Shown piece after piece: positions 12,380 to 24,231 of a stretch of DNA of 64,000 nucleotides. This DNA comes from Geosiphon pyriformis (Eukaryota > Glomeromycota > Glomeromycetes > Archaeosporales > Geosiphonaceae): the NCBI GenBank assembly GCA_016748015.1, contig JAAOMT010000678.1, positions 101,015 to 165,014 on the forward strand, in the 5' to 3' direction. Numbering within the stretch: position 1 is the first letter of the stretch; each line of letters begins with the position of its first letter. Below the pieces are notes generated by a model. That model saw only the letters and a program-made list of their open reading frames with translations. It did no database searches and was not told the origin of the DNA. The position numbers and the translations under genes were made by a program.

Positions 12380-15300
12380 AATATTCAGTTTTATGCCAGT
12401 TACTTTGTGTAGTTATTTTATAGTAAAAGTCAACTCTTTTTTAAAAATTGCTTATTTAGAAGTTTACTAATAATGTGTAATTATTTTGCTGTGAAAATTA
12501 ACTCTTTTACAAAAATTTTATCTATAAACTATTCTAATATATATAATAAAAAATAAAATAAAAATAAAAAAAATGTAAAAGAAAAATTTTTGTTTAAGAA
12601 ATTGTTTTCTGTTTAGGCTTAGAATAATTAATAGATTATTAAAATTAGTAGCTAGTCAATTTTAAAACATTAATTGAGATTTAAAAAATTTCATATAATA
12701 ATTAATTACAATAAATTATGTTTTAAAATATTTAATGCTTTATTAATTTGTACTAAAAAACTTATTTTAAAGAAGATAATTCTAAAATATAATATATTTT
12801 TTCGAAAAAAAAAGCTTTTTTTTTATAAACTTGAACTTTTCTTTTTGCTATAATTTTGATAAATTAAAGATATATTTTGGCAAACTATAAATTATTTTTA
12901 CAAACTATTAGTTATTTTAGTAAACTGTTAAATTATTTTATGAAATTTTACAAATTTTAACAAATTCTTGAATATTATAAAGTTTAAAATATTGTATAAT
13001 CTAATCATTATTTTTGTGTATTTGTATAAATTTAGTTACTAATTAAATTTTTGATATTAATAAGTAATTAATTAATAAATATTAAATTGAATTAATAATA
13101 ATATATGTTAACTAATAATAAAAATTATAAAAATAATTTTATGTTAATTATTGACTAAATTCTATTGATAACATATTTTTTCTTTAAGATTAAGTTCTGT
13201 TAAAGTCCAAATATTATTCATAATATTTAAATAATAATTTAATATTATTAAAGTAATTTGGTTTAAAAATTATTAAAATTTTAGTTTTGTAAGCTTGCCA
13301 ATATATTGAATTTTTATTGGTTAAAATATTAAATTTTGTAAAATGTTTTTACAAATATTAAATAAATTATGAAGTTTTAAAAACTGCTTTAAGTTTGTAT
13401 TACATATTTGTTGGTCTAATTATTATTTTGAATTTATGATGTATTTGTTTTTATATGGCTTTAAGAGTAAAATTGGTTGCTTTGAGTTCTAGTTTTTATT
13501 GATGCAGTATTTTTTTAATTTAAAAATATTGATAAATAAGAATATATTTACTGTTTTTGTTAAGATACAATTAAAGTTTTTGTTGTATTATAGCATTTGA
13601 AAAAATGTTCATAGAAATAAACAATAGATTTTTTTTAAAACTTGCTTTAAAAGTTCTGGTAATTAAATTTCAAAATAACTTTTTGTGTTTTTTTATAAAA
13701 GTAATAATTTTAAGAATTGTTTATTATTAGTGTTGTAATTTTTTTTAAATATAATTAATTTGATTTTTATCAATTATTATAGATAAATCAAAAAGTGTTT
13801 TTAAAACTAATATTAATTTTTGAGATATTTATTAAATGTTTTGAAGAATAGTTATTATAAATTATAAAAAAAATACTAAATTGTATTAAAAGAGAAAATA
13901 AAATTATTTTTGGTATAGGATTTTATATATTTTTGGTTTGAATATTTTTTAGCAATTATTTTTCTATTTTTGTTTGATATTTTTGTATTTATTTTTTAAA
14001 AAAAGTATTAATATAAATTAATTTAGATATTCAAAATTAATTGTTGTTTTATTAAAATTATTAACTCTAAGTTTCAAGAAATATTTTCAGAATTAATTAA
14101 AAAAGAATATGTACTAATTTGTGAAATTAATATTTTAAAATTAGTTTTAAAGTGATAATATTTTAATTAATCTCTATATATAACTCTCATTAAAATTTTG
14201 TTATTAAGTCTTAACTTATATAATTTATTGTCTAAAACTTTATAGATATAAAATATTTTATTTTATTTATGGTCAAATTTTTTATTCCATTGTTTTTTGG
14301 CTTTAGTTTTGTATAAGAAAACTTTATTTCCAATTTTGAATTTATTAGTAATAAGTAGCAGTTTGTTATTATGCTATTTTTTTTGTTAGGCTTAAAAATG
14401 TTTAATATAAATGACTATAATTTGTTATTTTTTTTTCAATATATTAAAAAAGTATAAGCTTTTATTGAAATGTTCTTTGAAAATTTTCTTCTGTAATTGG
14501 TTGCACTAAATATGTTTTTATAATAAAATTAATTAAGACTTTAGTTAATAATTTATATAATATTTAATTAAAACATTCTACTAATCTATTTGTTTGTAAA
14601 TAATAAAGTAATAAGAATAGTCTTTTGATTTTAAATTGGTCACAAATTTTTTGTATCAAGTTGTTTATAAAATGTTTTTTTTGATTAAATAAAAGCTTAA
14701 TTAAATATCTGTATTTATAGATAATGTTTTCATAAATAAAATTTGCTATTGACATAGTATCTGCTTTAGTTTTGAACTATTTAATAAGATAATCTACTAT
14801 AATTATAATATAATAATTTTCTTGGTTTGTAATAAATAGTGGTTCGACTAAATTAATATCAATTTTATTAAAAAGTTGTCTAACTTTGATTGAATTCAAA
14901 AGTTTAATAGAGTGAGTTTTTTTTTTTTTTGACAACTATTACAAAATTTTACATATTGCTAAATATTTTTTTATATATAAGACCAAAAATAATATTTAAG
15001 TGTTTTTTAGATTATATTATTTCTTTTTAAGTGTGTTAATAATAGATTTATATACATATTATATAGAATTGTTTTTTTTATTTTGCTAAACTAATTTGAG
15101 TAAATTGTTTTGGGTTTGGTAATTTCAATAATAAATTTTGTTATAATATAAAAAATATTGTTTTGATTAGTGTTATAATCAGTATTTTTTACTTAAAAAC
15201 TAATTTTTTAACATAATGAAAGTCTTTAAATAATTTTTGATATTGTTATAATTTTTAAAATCTATTGTTTGTTAATTAATTATTGTCATTTAGATTATAA

Positions 15301-16050
15301 TATGGTTAATATTGGTATTAATTTTGTCTTATTCTTAAGAAACTATTAATATTAGTATATAATTTTTTAGATTGTAATAAACAATATATTTGTAATTAGC
15401 TAAAAATCTAGTCTATTAAAATTGTTTTACATTAAGTTTTAAACTTTTTTTGTTTAGCTATTTGAAACCAATATTATTAGTAATAATATTAAATTTTTTT
15501 TCTTTTTGTAATTACTGTTGAAAGTATTTAAGACTATAGATAATAGCTGCTACTTTTAATTTAATAAAATTATATTTAAATTGTATGGCAGGCTGATTTT
15601 CGATTAGAAAAATAAGTATAGTTGTAATTTTTTTATTAGTTTAGGTTTTTCAAATTTAATTTTATATTTATTATTTTTATTAAACAAAAAAATATTAAGA
15701 GCATAATATTTGGGCATTATTTATTATTGTAAAACATGATATATTTTTTATATAATTGAATGTTTATTTGCTTTAATCTTTGAATTTAAGCTTTTTAGAT
15801 TAAATAAATATAATTAATAATTTAATAATACATTTTTACTTTATTTTTGTAATTGTATCTAATAATTTTAAAAGTGTATTTAATATATTCAGCTTTTTTT
15901 ATTTATCTAATATCTTTTTAGATGGCTTTATTAATTAAGATCATAATGAGATTATAGATTATTTTAATATTATGTAGATAATAATAAAGTTTATTAAGAG
16001 TATTATTATATATTACATATAATATCTAAAAGTAACAAATCTACCTAAAC
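12380..16050 (-). pseudogene. Second Ty3/gypsy copy, inverted and strongly AT-decayed
   Basis: Reverse complement of the left-hand gypsy element. The integrase piece at 14564-14755 aligns residue by residue with the left copy (NLIQKICDQFKIKRLF and QTNRLVECFN). The zinc-binding region is recognisable at 14880-15010, RNase H at 15500-15560 (LKYFQQ context), and the purine tract/LTR start near 13180. Reverse transcriptase should lie at 15600-16050 and beyond but is too decayed to read. This copy has moved further to A and T than the left one. Confidence 0.78.
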
Positions 16051-17079
16051 CAATTATTGAATTTATCTTCCTTAAAATTTTTGGAAAACATTATAAATAG
16101 AACAAAATACATATTGAAAAGTATTGATATAATTAAGATAATAATGCTAAAACCAAAATATTTTTTTAAATTTATGATTTTCATTAGTGTAATATTAAAT
16201 ATTAAAAGAACCAGATTTATTTTGGTATTAATAATTTTTGAAAATCTTGGTTATTCTTAAAGAAATATAAAATCTTGAACTATAAATATGATTTTAATGA
16301 TTACAAAGTTTTTTGTTTAGAAAAAAATTTGGTTGTAAAATCTTAAATAGAGTATTATTTAATGTTAATAAAACTGCTAACATACATTTTTGTTTTACCA
16401 AGCAGCAAAAATATATAAAACTGAGACTGTTAAAAATATAGCTCTTATTATTAAGATTGCTATTTTATAATAGAGGTTATAGTAATTTTTAGATTTGAAT
16501 ATTAAAAAATAAAAAATAACTTGTCAAAATTATTAATTTATATTCTAGATTTAAATTATTTTTATATTAATTAAAATAATATGTTTATCTAAAAAATTTA
16601 TAAAATAAGAAAAATTTTATTTTTACACAAAAAATTACAATAAAATAATGAATTTTAATAAAACTTTCAAGTTTTTTTTTAAAAAAATCTTTTCAACAAT
16701 AATTAAGCTTTAAATTTAATATCTAGAAATTTTATACAAAGCTTGTAATTAATTCATAATATATTTAGTTTATTATTTTATCTTAATATAAATATTAAAG
16801 ATGAATAAAATATGTGTTATTATAAAATAACAATAATATACAATACCAGACTTTATTTTTTTATTATTTATAGTAAAAAAACAGAATTTTATAACTTTTA
16901 TATAGCCCTTTAAAATCCAATCTTTATACAAATAATATAAAATCCAAACTTTAAACATGCAAATAGTTAAATATTCATTAGCTAAAAATTTTATAGCTTA
17001 AAGTTATTGAAAAAAATTTAAATAAAAGTATATTAAAATTTTCACAAATTGGCTTAATTATTTTTATAAAAGAATATTT
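16051..17079. other. AT-rich sequence, possibly upstream gypsy RT remains
   Basis: No credible gene. The open frames at 16057-16260 and 16773-16958 are low-complexity. By position it would hold the reverse transcriptase part of the inverted gypsy copy, but I cannot recognise a motif. Confidence 0.35.
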
Positions 17080-17800
17080 AATAAAATGGTTTTTTAAAAC
17101 TTATCACAGCTTAACATATTAAATTTATTTTTAAAAAACTTTGGTTTATAAAAGTTATTATTATTGTTATAAATATTTAAATAAAATAAATATTATTTGT
17201 TTACTAAGTCATATTTGTTTAAACTGATATAATTAATCTAATAAAATAAAAAAAGTGTAATGAATATTTTTTAATATTAATTAATTTAATTTTTGACGAA
17301 AATAAATCTGATAAATTAAAAAAGTAATATATATATATATTTTAATATAGTTAAAAATTCAAAAAAGTATAAATGACCAATTAAATGGTTTCATATTTGA
17401 GTTTTTTTAGTATTTATTTATTGCAATTTTATTTAATGTTAAAATTTAAATAAATACTTTAAAAACTTATCAATAAAAATTTTAACAATTATAAACATAA
17501 ATATAGTTATAATTCAGTTTAATAAATAATACTTAATACTTTTTTGGTAAAAAATATTAAAATATTAAAAAAAGTTACAAAATAAGAAATAATTTGGCAT
17601 CTACTTAATTAGCTTCTGTTTATTTACTATATAAATTTTTAAAATATTCAAGAATTTAAATGTATATTAAATTATCTAGTATAAATTTTATTTGGTTTTT
17701 CATAATAAAGTTTTACATTTATGGTTAACAAAAATTTTTATCAATAGTATTAAAATAAAGTATTTTGTTAATTAATTATTTAATATTTAAAATAATTAAG
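17080..17800 (+). repeat. Left direct repeat flanking the pseudokinase-Sel1 gene
   Basis: 17080-17420 aligns in the same orientation with 20600-20930 (shared landmarks ACTTTGGTTT, then ATATATTAATCTAA-like, then a TATAGTTAAAA block). A weaker match continues to about 17800 (ACAATTATA-ACATA). Differences are mostly C/T and G/A, with this left copy richer in A and T. Confidence 0.6.
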
Positions 17801-18036
17801 CATAGTTGTTTTATTTCAATGTACATTTTATTAAAATCTAAATCAGCTGCAACTATAACCTTTTTAAATTTCAAGTACATGTATAATGAAATCTAAGCCA
17901 CTTAAATCAGAATGATTTTCAATATCTATTTAAACGCTATCTGTATAACCATGCCATAACGGCGAAAATTTTTGCTCTTCTGGTTAAATACTATACACTC
18001 GATTTAAAAATTCCGCGACTATATCATCATAAAATA

Positions 18037-20399
18037 ATGTCTTCAGCCGCCAAGTTACCTTTGCTAAAAACACCAACGTTACCAGTATCAGTCGTCGAAT
18101 GGTTTGAAACCTCTATTCGTGACAAACAGATCAAATATTTTGAATACAAGAAATTTCATAACAAAAAACAGCTTGGTGATGAAGCTTTCAGCGCGTTAGA
18201 GAAGGTAAATTATACTATAGGTGGTATGGATATAATATTTGCATTGAAAAAACTTAAACGAGTCCCAGAAGATGATAAAACAGAAATAGAAGAATTCATA
18301 AAAGAGGTCTGAATGAAAATTTTTTTACATGATTAGTAAAGTGAGAATTGCTATATTTTTTATGCTAAAAAATTCCTAAAAACTTTTTAGCTGAAATTCC
18401 TGCAAGATATTGATTTTTTTCCCTACATTCAAAGATTTTATGGTCTTAGCAAAACTATAGAAGGTATTTATTCTCAAGGCTCTATGATAAAATTTATTTT
18501 ACAAATCCTAACCTTACTTTATGAAAATGCTTTAGATAATAATATAAAACATATTTTAGTTTTTGAATACGCTAATGGAGGTTCTTTGCGTGATTACCTA
18601 TCATTAGAGTTTCAAAATATGAATGGAAAAGAAAAGCTTCGGATGGCACAGGAATTAGCAAGGGGAATTCAATGTCTTCATGAAAACCAAATGATTCATC
18701 GAAATCTTGTAGGTTTTACACTTTGATATTTCAAAAGCTATTTAAAGATTAGACTCCACCACTAAATTGTTTATTTTTAGAATTCATCAAATATTTTAGT
18801 GCATAACAAAACGATAAAAATATCCGATATTGGTCTTCCGAAAAATCTAAGTGAAATGCTAGGCTTAGCCAATGAGGTTAAAGGCCAACCTGCTTACATA
18901 GACCCTCAATGTTTTAAAGATGAACAATTCCTTCGAAATAAGAAATCAGACATTTATGCTCTGGGCGTCCTCCTATGGGAATTAACAAGTGGTCGCTCAC
19001 CATTCAAAAATACTAAAAAGTGGACACTTATGTGTAAGGAAATTTTAATTTAGCACATTTCTTTAAAAGTTCTACTTATATGTAAAAACTTCCAATATTA
19101 TTAGTCCGAATTGCTAATGGTATACGAGAAACTCCTATCGAAAAGACACCAACTGAATATATTGCATTGTATAAAAGGTGTTGGAATGAATTACTCGATA
19201 AACGGCCTAGCATCAACGAAGTGAACGAAAAACTCGAGGGAATTCAATGGAATTCGGAACATGCTTTGAGTTCTCAAACGGGCTACGTTGAATTAACACC
19301 GCAGTTAACAAGTGAAACCACCTTAGTAAGCTCAATGGGTTTGGCTAATACAAGCATCATGGCTCTTTTACAAGACATTTTCATTATAATCAACGAAGGT
19401 TTAAACATCTATACATATGAAGACATCTCAAAAATAATTCCTCGGGTAGAAAAACACCTTACAAATACTGGGCAAAGTTCCACAGATCTTTTCGATTCTA
19501 TAAAAGTAACTCAAATCTCATCCAATTCAGTTTTTGTGCTTGGTTTTTTTTACCAATTTGGAATTGAGATTGATATCAACTTGGAGCAGGCGTTTTTAAA
19601 ATATCAGAAAAGCGCTTCTCAAAAAAACCCCTTGGGACAATTTTTCCTCGGAAAATGTTATATGGAGGGTACCGGCACTGAAAGAAATAATGAAAAAGCA
19701 GTTGAATGGTATACCAAATCAGCGGAAAATGGACATTCAAATGCACAATATAACCTTGGGGTTTGCTATGAAAATGGTAAAGGAGTAACCAAAGATCTTT
19801 CAAAGGAAGTTGAATGGTATACTAAAGCTGCAGAAAAAGGACACTCAAATGCGCAAAATAATCTTGGAGTTTGCTATAAAATTGGGGAAGGAGTGACCAA
19901 AGATCTTGCAAAAGCAGATAAAAAAGCAGCAGAAAAAGAACATTCAGTTGCACAGTTTAACCGTGCTTCTTGCTATAAAAATGGGAAAGGAGTAACCCAA
20001 GATCTTGCAAAAGCAGTTGAATGGTATACTAAAGCTGCGGAAAATGGACATTTAGATGCGGAAAATATTCTTGGAGTTTGCTATGAAAACGGGAAAGGAG
20101 TAACCAAAGACCTTGCAAAAGCAGCTGAATGGTATAAAAAAGCAGCGGAAAAAGAACATGTAGATGCACAGTTTAACCTTGCTTCTTGCTATGAAAATGG
20201 GAAAGATTTTGCAAGAGCAGTTAAATGGTATAAAAAAGCAGCGGAAAAAGAAAATGTAAAGGCACATTATAGCCTTGCTTCTTGTTATGAAAATGGGAAA
20301 GGAGTAACCAAAGATCTTTCAAAGGCAGATGAATGGCGTACAAAAGCATCGCAACTACGTACAAAAGTAACAAACGATTTGACGTTTAAACTTTTATAG
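18037..20399 (+). CDS. Pseudokinase fused to Sel1-like repeats, five exons
   Basis: Exons 18037-18306, 18391-18463, 18536-18708, 18781-19033 and 19105-20399 give about 687 residues, all joints in frame with GT-AG introns of 71-84 nt. The N-terminal part is a TKL-type kinase domain: degenerate glycine loop (LGDEAFSAL), beta-3 lysine in FALKKL, hinge region ILVFEYANGGSLRDYL, catalytic loop MIHRNL where HRDL is expected, ISDIGL in place of DFG, then SDIYALGVLLWELTSG and CWNELLDKRPSI. Residues from about 400 on form seven or more Sel1 repeats (CYENGKGVTKDL type), probably for protein interactions. Repeat 4 lacks the VEWY segment and repeat 6 lacks GVTKDL. Loss of the catalytic Asp suggests a signalling scaffold. 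Such fusions are numerous in arbuscular mycorrhizal fungi. Base composition is much less AT-rich than the surroundings. Confidence 0.88.
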
Positions 20400-20599
20400 A
20401 CTCTTAATTTCTTAGTAATAAAACAGAACTAGAACTAGAACTATTAATCTTCACTATGGAATTATAATTTTGCGATATACTAGTTTGAGAATTGATCGAA
20501 AAATAATATTCTTTACTGAGATAATCTTTGCATCACAATCAGCTTTAAGATATTAAAAAAAGTCTCAATGGAGAACTTTTTTTAAGGGGAATAAGTTGT

Positions 20600-21060
20600 T
20601 TTTTGAAACTTGCTACAACTTGATTTATTGAATTTTTTTTAAACGACTTTGGTTTGCAAGAACTGTCATTGTTGTTATCAATTTTTAAAAGTATATATTT
20701 TGCATATTAAATTATATTTGCCTAGCGTAATATATTAATCTAAACGAGAAAAAAGAATATTTTCATTAATTTTAATGAATTTTATTTTTAGAATGCTGAA
20801 TTTGATAAACTGAAAATTAATAAAAAATAAATCCTTAAATATAGTTAAAATTTAAAAACGCTTTCTTAAACATGGATGGTTTTAAGAAAATATAAATAAA
20901 TTATTAAATTTCAGTTATCTTTTAAATTTATGACCAAACTCTTTCACTCAATGACAAACAGGTTTACTTTTTCTAAACGACTATCAACAATTATAGACAT
21001 AATATGGGTATTTAATTTAATCGGTAATAAATAAAAATGGTATAATAGCAAGCTAGAAAA
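20600..21060 (+). repeat. Right direct repeat flanking the pseudokinase-Sel1 gene
   Basis: Counterpart of 17080-17800 in the same orientation, beginning about 200 bp after the stop codon. It is less decayed than the left copy, keeping more C and G. I see no terminal inverted repeats or coding capacity. Confidence 0.6.
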
Positions 21061-21093
<33 letters not shown>

Positions 21094-21094
21094 T
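21061..21094. repeat. ATT microsatellite
   Basis: About eleven ATT units abutting the right direct repeat. Confidence 0.95.
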
Positions 21095-22350
21095 GTATAA
21101 AATATTATTAACCATTGTTCATATATGTTAAAGCAGTATTTTTTGATGAAATATATTACCATTAAAATTCTATTTTGATATTTCTTACGAGGAAAGGTAA
21201 TTCTCTTCCAAATGAATGAACATTTTTTAAAATAATATTGCTATTTCGATTGAAATTAAATGGGTTTGTGGGATATGCTCTATTATGGGAAAATCAGAAT
21301 GAAATTTAGGCATGTGAAATTCTGATAATCTATATAGTTATTTTAGAAATCTCAAAATTTAAAGGGCATAAAGAAACGTTTACACGATATAGCATGCACC
21401 GGTAATGAAATAATGACATTAAAAAAATAGGCCAAAACTCTGTAATCTATAGAATTAAATAAATATTCTTAACACAAAACCTAATTGGAAGTTTTTTGGT
21501 AACTCCAAGGAAATAAAGCATTGAGAATTTCTCATGTTTTTATCAAGCTTAAAGAAAGCTTGATAATATTTACATCAAATTGGTCGGAGTCAGTCAAAAT
21601 AAAAGCTAAAATTTGAGAGAAAAAGCATCCTTAAATGCCCTTCTAAATATTTGTAGGCAACGCATAATTTCTTAGTTGTTTATGAATTTAGGAAATTGCA
21701 GTCACTGTTTATTTAGACTAATTTATAAATTTTTAAACTAAAATTGTGAATTCATTAATTAAAATTTTATGTATTTTGTTAAAATGAATTATTGTATGTT
21801 TTAATTTTCAATATCTTAGTTAATTAAATTTTGATTTACAAAATTCTTATAATTTTGTTAAAAATAAGTAAAAATAATTTTTTTTTTAAAAATTTTAACA
21901 TTAAATTTATAGAATTTTAGATAATATTTTTTGATCATTTTGATATTTTTAAAGAATCAAAAATATTTTGTAATTACTGTCCACGTGAAAAAACTTAACA
22001 AACAACAGACAAAATTTACCACATACAAAGGTTTTTTAGTTTTTTATCCATCCCAAATACTGTAAAAGCTCATGTAATAAACTTCATTTTCACTATTTTC
22101 AAAGCAGAATCGAATTTGTGGCTTTTTAAATAATTCATAATAATACATTTTTAAAGAATCTGAATCATTGGTAAAAACTAGGTTGAACAAGTTACTAAAT
22201 CCAATGTCACAATCTTGGAAATTGATTATCGTGAGTAAAGGTGAAAGAATTAAACTTTAAATTTTATATCAATAATAACTTTTAGCTTCAGCCATTCTAA
22301 TAATATCTTCGTGGAATTGTAAATTTCACACACTGTATAGTAATTCCGTC
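21095..22350. other. Intergenic, no gene seen
   Basis: Moderately AT-rich unique-looking sequence between the direct repeat and the 3' end of the lipase-like gene. No coding frame with family-like content. Confidence 0.5.
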
Positions 22351-23743
22351 TTAGAGATTCAGCCATAGAAAGCCCCCAGATGGACATTGCATCATCACCT
22401 CAAAATAAGGACCATTATGCGTACCATAATTACTGGTTGAGAATTGGTTGTTACATAGCTGTAAAAAAAATAAGGATGAAGATGAAAGTGAAGAGGATTC
22501 AAATAAATAATTCTTTAAATTTTAAGAAAGAACTTTTAAAAATATTCACCTGACTCTCTTCAATAAAATGATCTGGCACTGATGCTGGTCCTGCACAAAT
22601 AAATAACATTCCTGTAGAACATAAACAATCATCTGATTCAATCCAATATTCCATCATCGAGTGGGTGTAAAATGATTTAGAAACACTCGGTGGTAGCCTT
22701 GGAACATAATCATCCATATTAGTAATCCGGTGAATATACATCTTATCAGCATGTGAATTCACATAATGGGCAAATTGACGATTGCCAACTCGAGGTTGTC
22801 CGAAAGTATACACACTAATGTTTTGTTTAAGGTTGAGCGCTATTAATTCTAGCATTCCAAGTAAAACATATACTGAAATGCTCAAAGTAAAATGATTAAT
22901 TTTAAATTAAAAAAACCCCCACCCCTCAAATATATTTTTATTCGAAAAATTCTATAAGCTTCTTACCACTACCCGAACCATGTCCAACTCCGATGACATT
23001 TTTGATTGCTTCATTTTGAAGTTGATAATCATAAAATTCTTTAAATTTTGGTTTTATGATCCTAAAATGTTTCTGAAACTCATAGTCAATTTTTGCTCCA
23101 TCGATTTGAGGATAAGGAACCAATATATTTGGCCTATTTCTCCAGTATTCCTCATTTCCTAATGGTTCCCCTCTTATAGTGATAACTATCGCGTCACTAA
23201 GAGTATAAAATCCAGCTACAACAGAATCGGAACTATTCTGTCACGACAAAATTATTTTGAAAATCAAACCTCCTAGTTTTTAAATAAAATACCATAAATT
23301 CCTGGCCCAATAGCTTGCACTTCATCAAGACAATAAGAACTCGCAGCAAGCATTGCGTATTGATCGAGATAATCTTGTACAACAAAGTATTTTATATTTC
23401 TTTTGAGTAAAATATGTCTGTTAATCTCTTTTGTATTATTGAAATTCAAGAAATCGATTGATAATGAGATGTTTTTTGCGGCAAAAAAATTTTCTTTATT
23501 TTTTAAATTTGGCCCTGGTAAAATTTTCACTTGTTGAGCCATAAGATTCTCATGAGCATTATTTCCTGCTAGAACAAGGTTTGAATGAGCCGATGGTGTA
23601 AGATTGCCAGAATGTTGGGAGAACCTCCATGGTATTATTATTTCCCAGGAAAACTTTAATACAAAAAGAAAAGCGATAAAGTATAAATGAAATATACGAC
23701 TTCCTAACCGTCTTTTAGTATAAAGTGTTGATTTTTGATGCAT
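22351..23743 (-). CDS. Class 3 lipase-like protein lacking nucleophile serine
   Basis: Probable exons on minus: 23743-23321 (donor uncertain), 23237-22967, 22872-22550, 22458-22351, about 374 residues. An N-terminal hydrophobic segment (IFHLYFIAFLFVLKF) suggests secretion or membrane anchoring. The alpha/beta-hydrolase lipase core shows VITIRGEPLG, the elbow VIGVGHGSGSVYVLL, VYTFGQPRVGNRQFA, RITNMDDYVPRLPP (Asp region) and a C-terminal His in GTHNGPYF. In the family the elbow is GHSxGG; here the serine position is Gly. The last exon is set by a phase-0 intron after EESQ. The first intron is a problem: the donor that matches the paralogue (GIY-G, phase 1) does not join in frame, so either a weaker upstream phase-0 donor is used or there is a frameshift. 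Paralogue of the gene at 55640-57148. Confidence 0.8.
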
Positions 23744-24231
23744 ATTAATAACTAAAACCTCTTAAATAATGATTTTGAAGTATCTCCGAATCTTTTAAGA
23801 CTTTAAAGCAATTTATCAATTATTTGATATCGTGGGAATTTTTCTTATTACAAATACTGTAATTTGTATCAACGACAAATAAATTATCCCTTTTTCCTCT
23901 GTGGTTGTTTGTTTGTTTGTTTATTTATCCAATTTTCCTTGATATAACTATATTTTCGAGACTTAAAATAAAATTGGTGAGATAAAATAAATAAATGATA
24001 TTAGAATTGAGAAACATGTCAAAGGCCTAAAGTGATATTATATTATTAATACTATATAAATTATTTTAGGGAATTGCTCCCCCATCATGTGATATAATTT
24101 TACGTCATAGTTTCGTATTCAACTATATATAGGAACAACATATTAACGAGTTTATAATCAAAGAGCTCTAGGAATAAACTTAAAAAGTTTTCTTTTGATT
24201 TTACAAGTAATTACATCTTTTTATAAAATTA
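23744..24231. other. Intergenic region upstream of the lipase-like gene
   Basis: AT-rich. Holds the presumed promoter of the minus-strand lipase-like gene. A short GTTT run lies at about 23908-23922. No ORF. Confidence 0.4.

Noticed and set aside
19576-20267. Minus-strand ORFs inside the Sel1 region
   Set aside because: Antisense shadows of the repeat-rich last exon.
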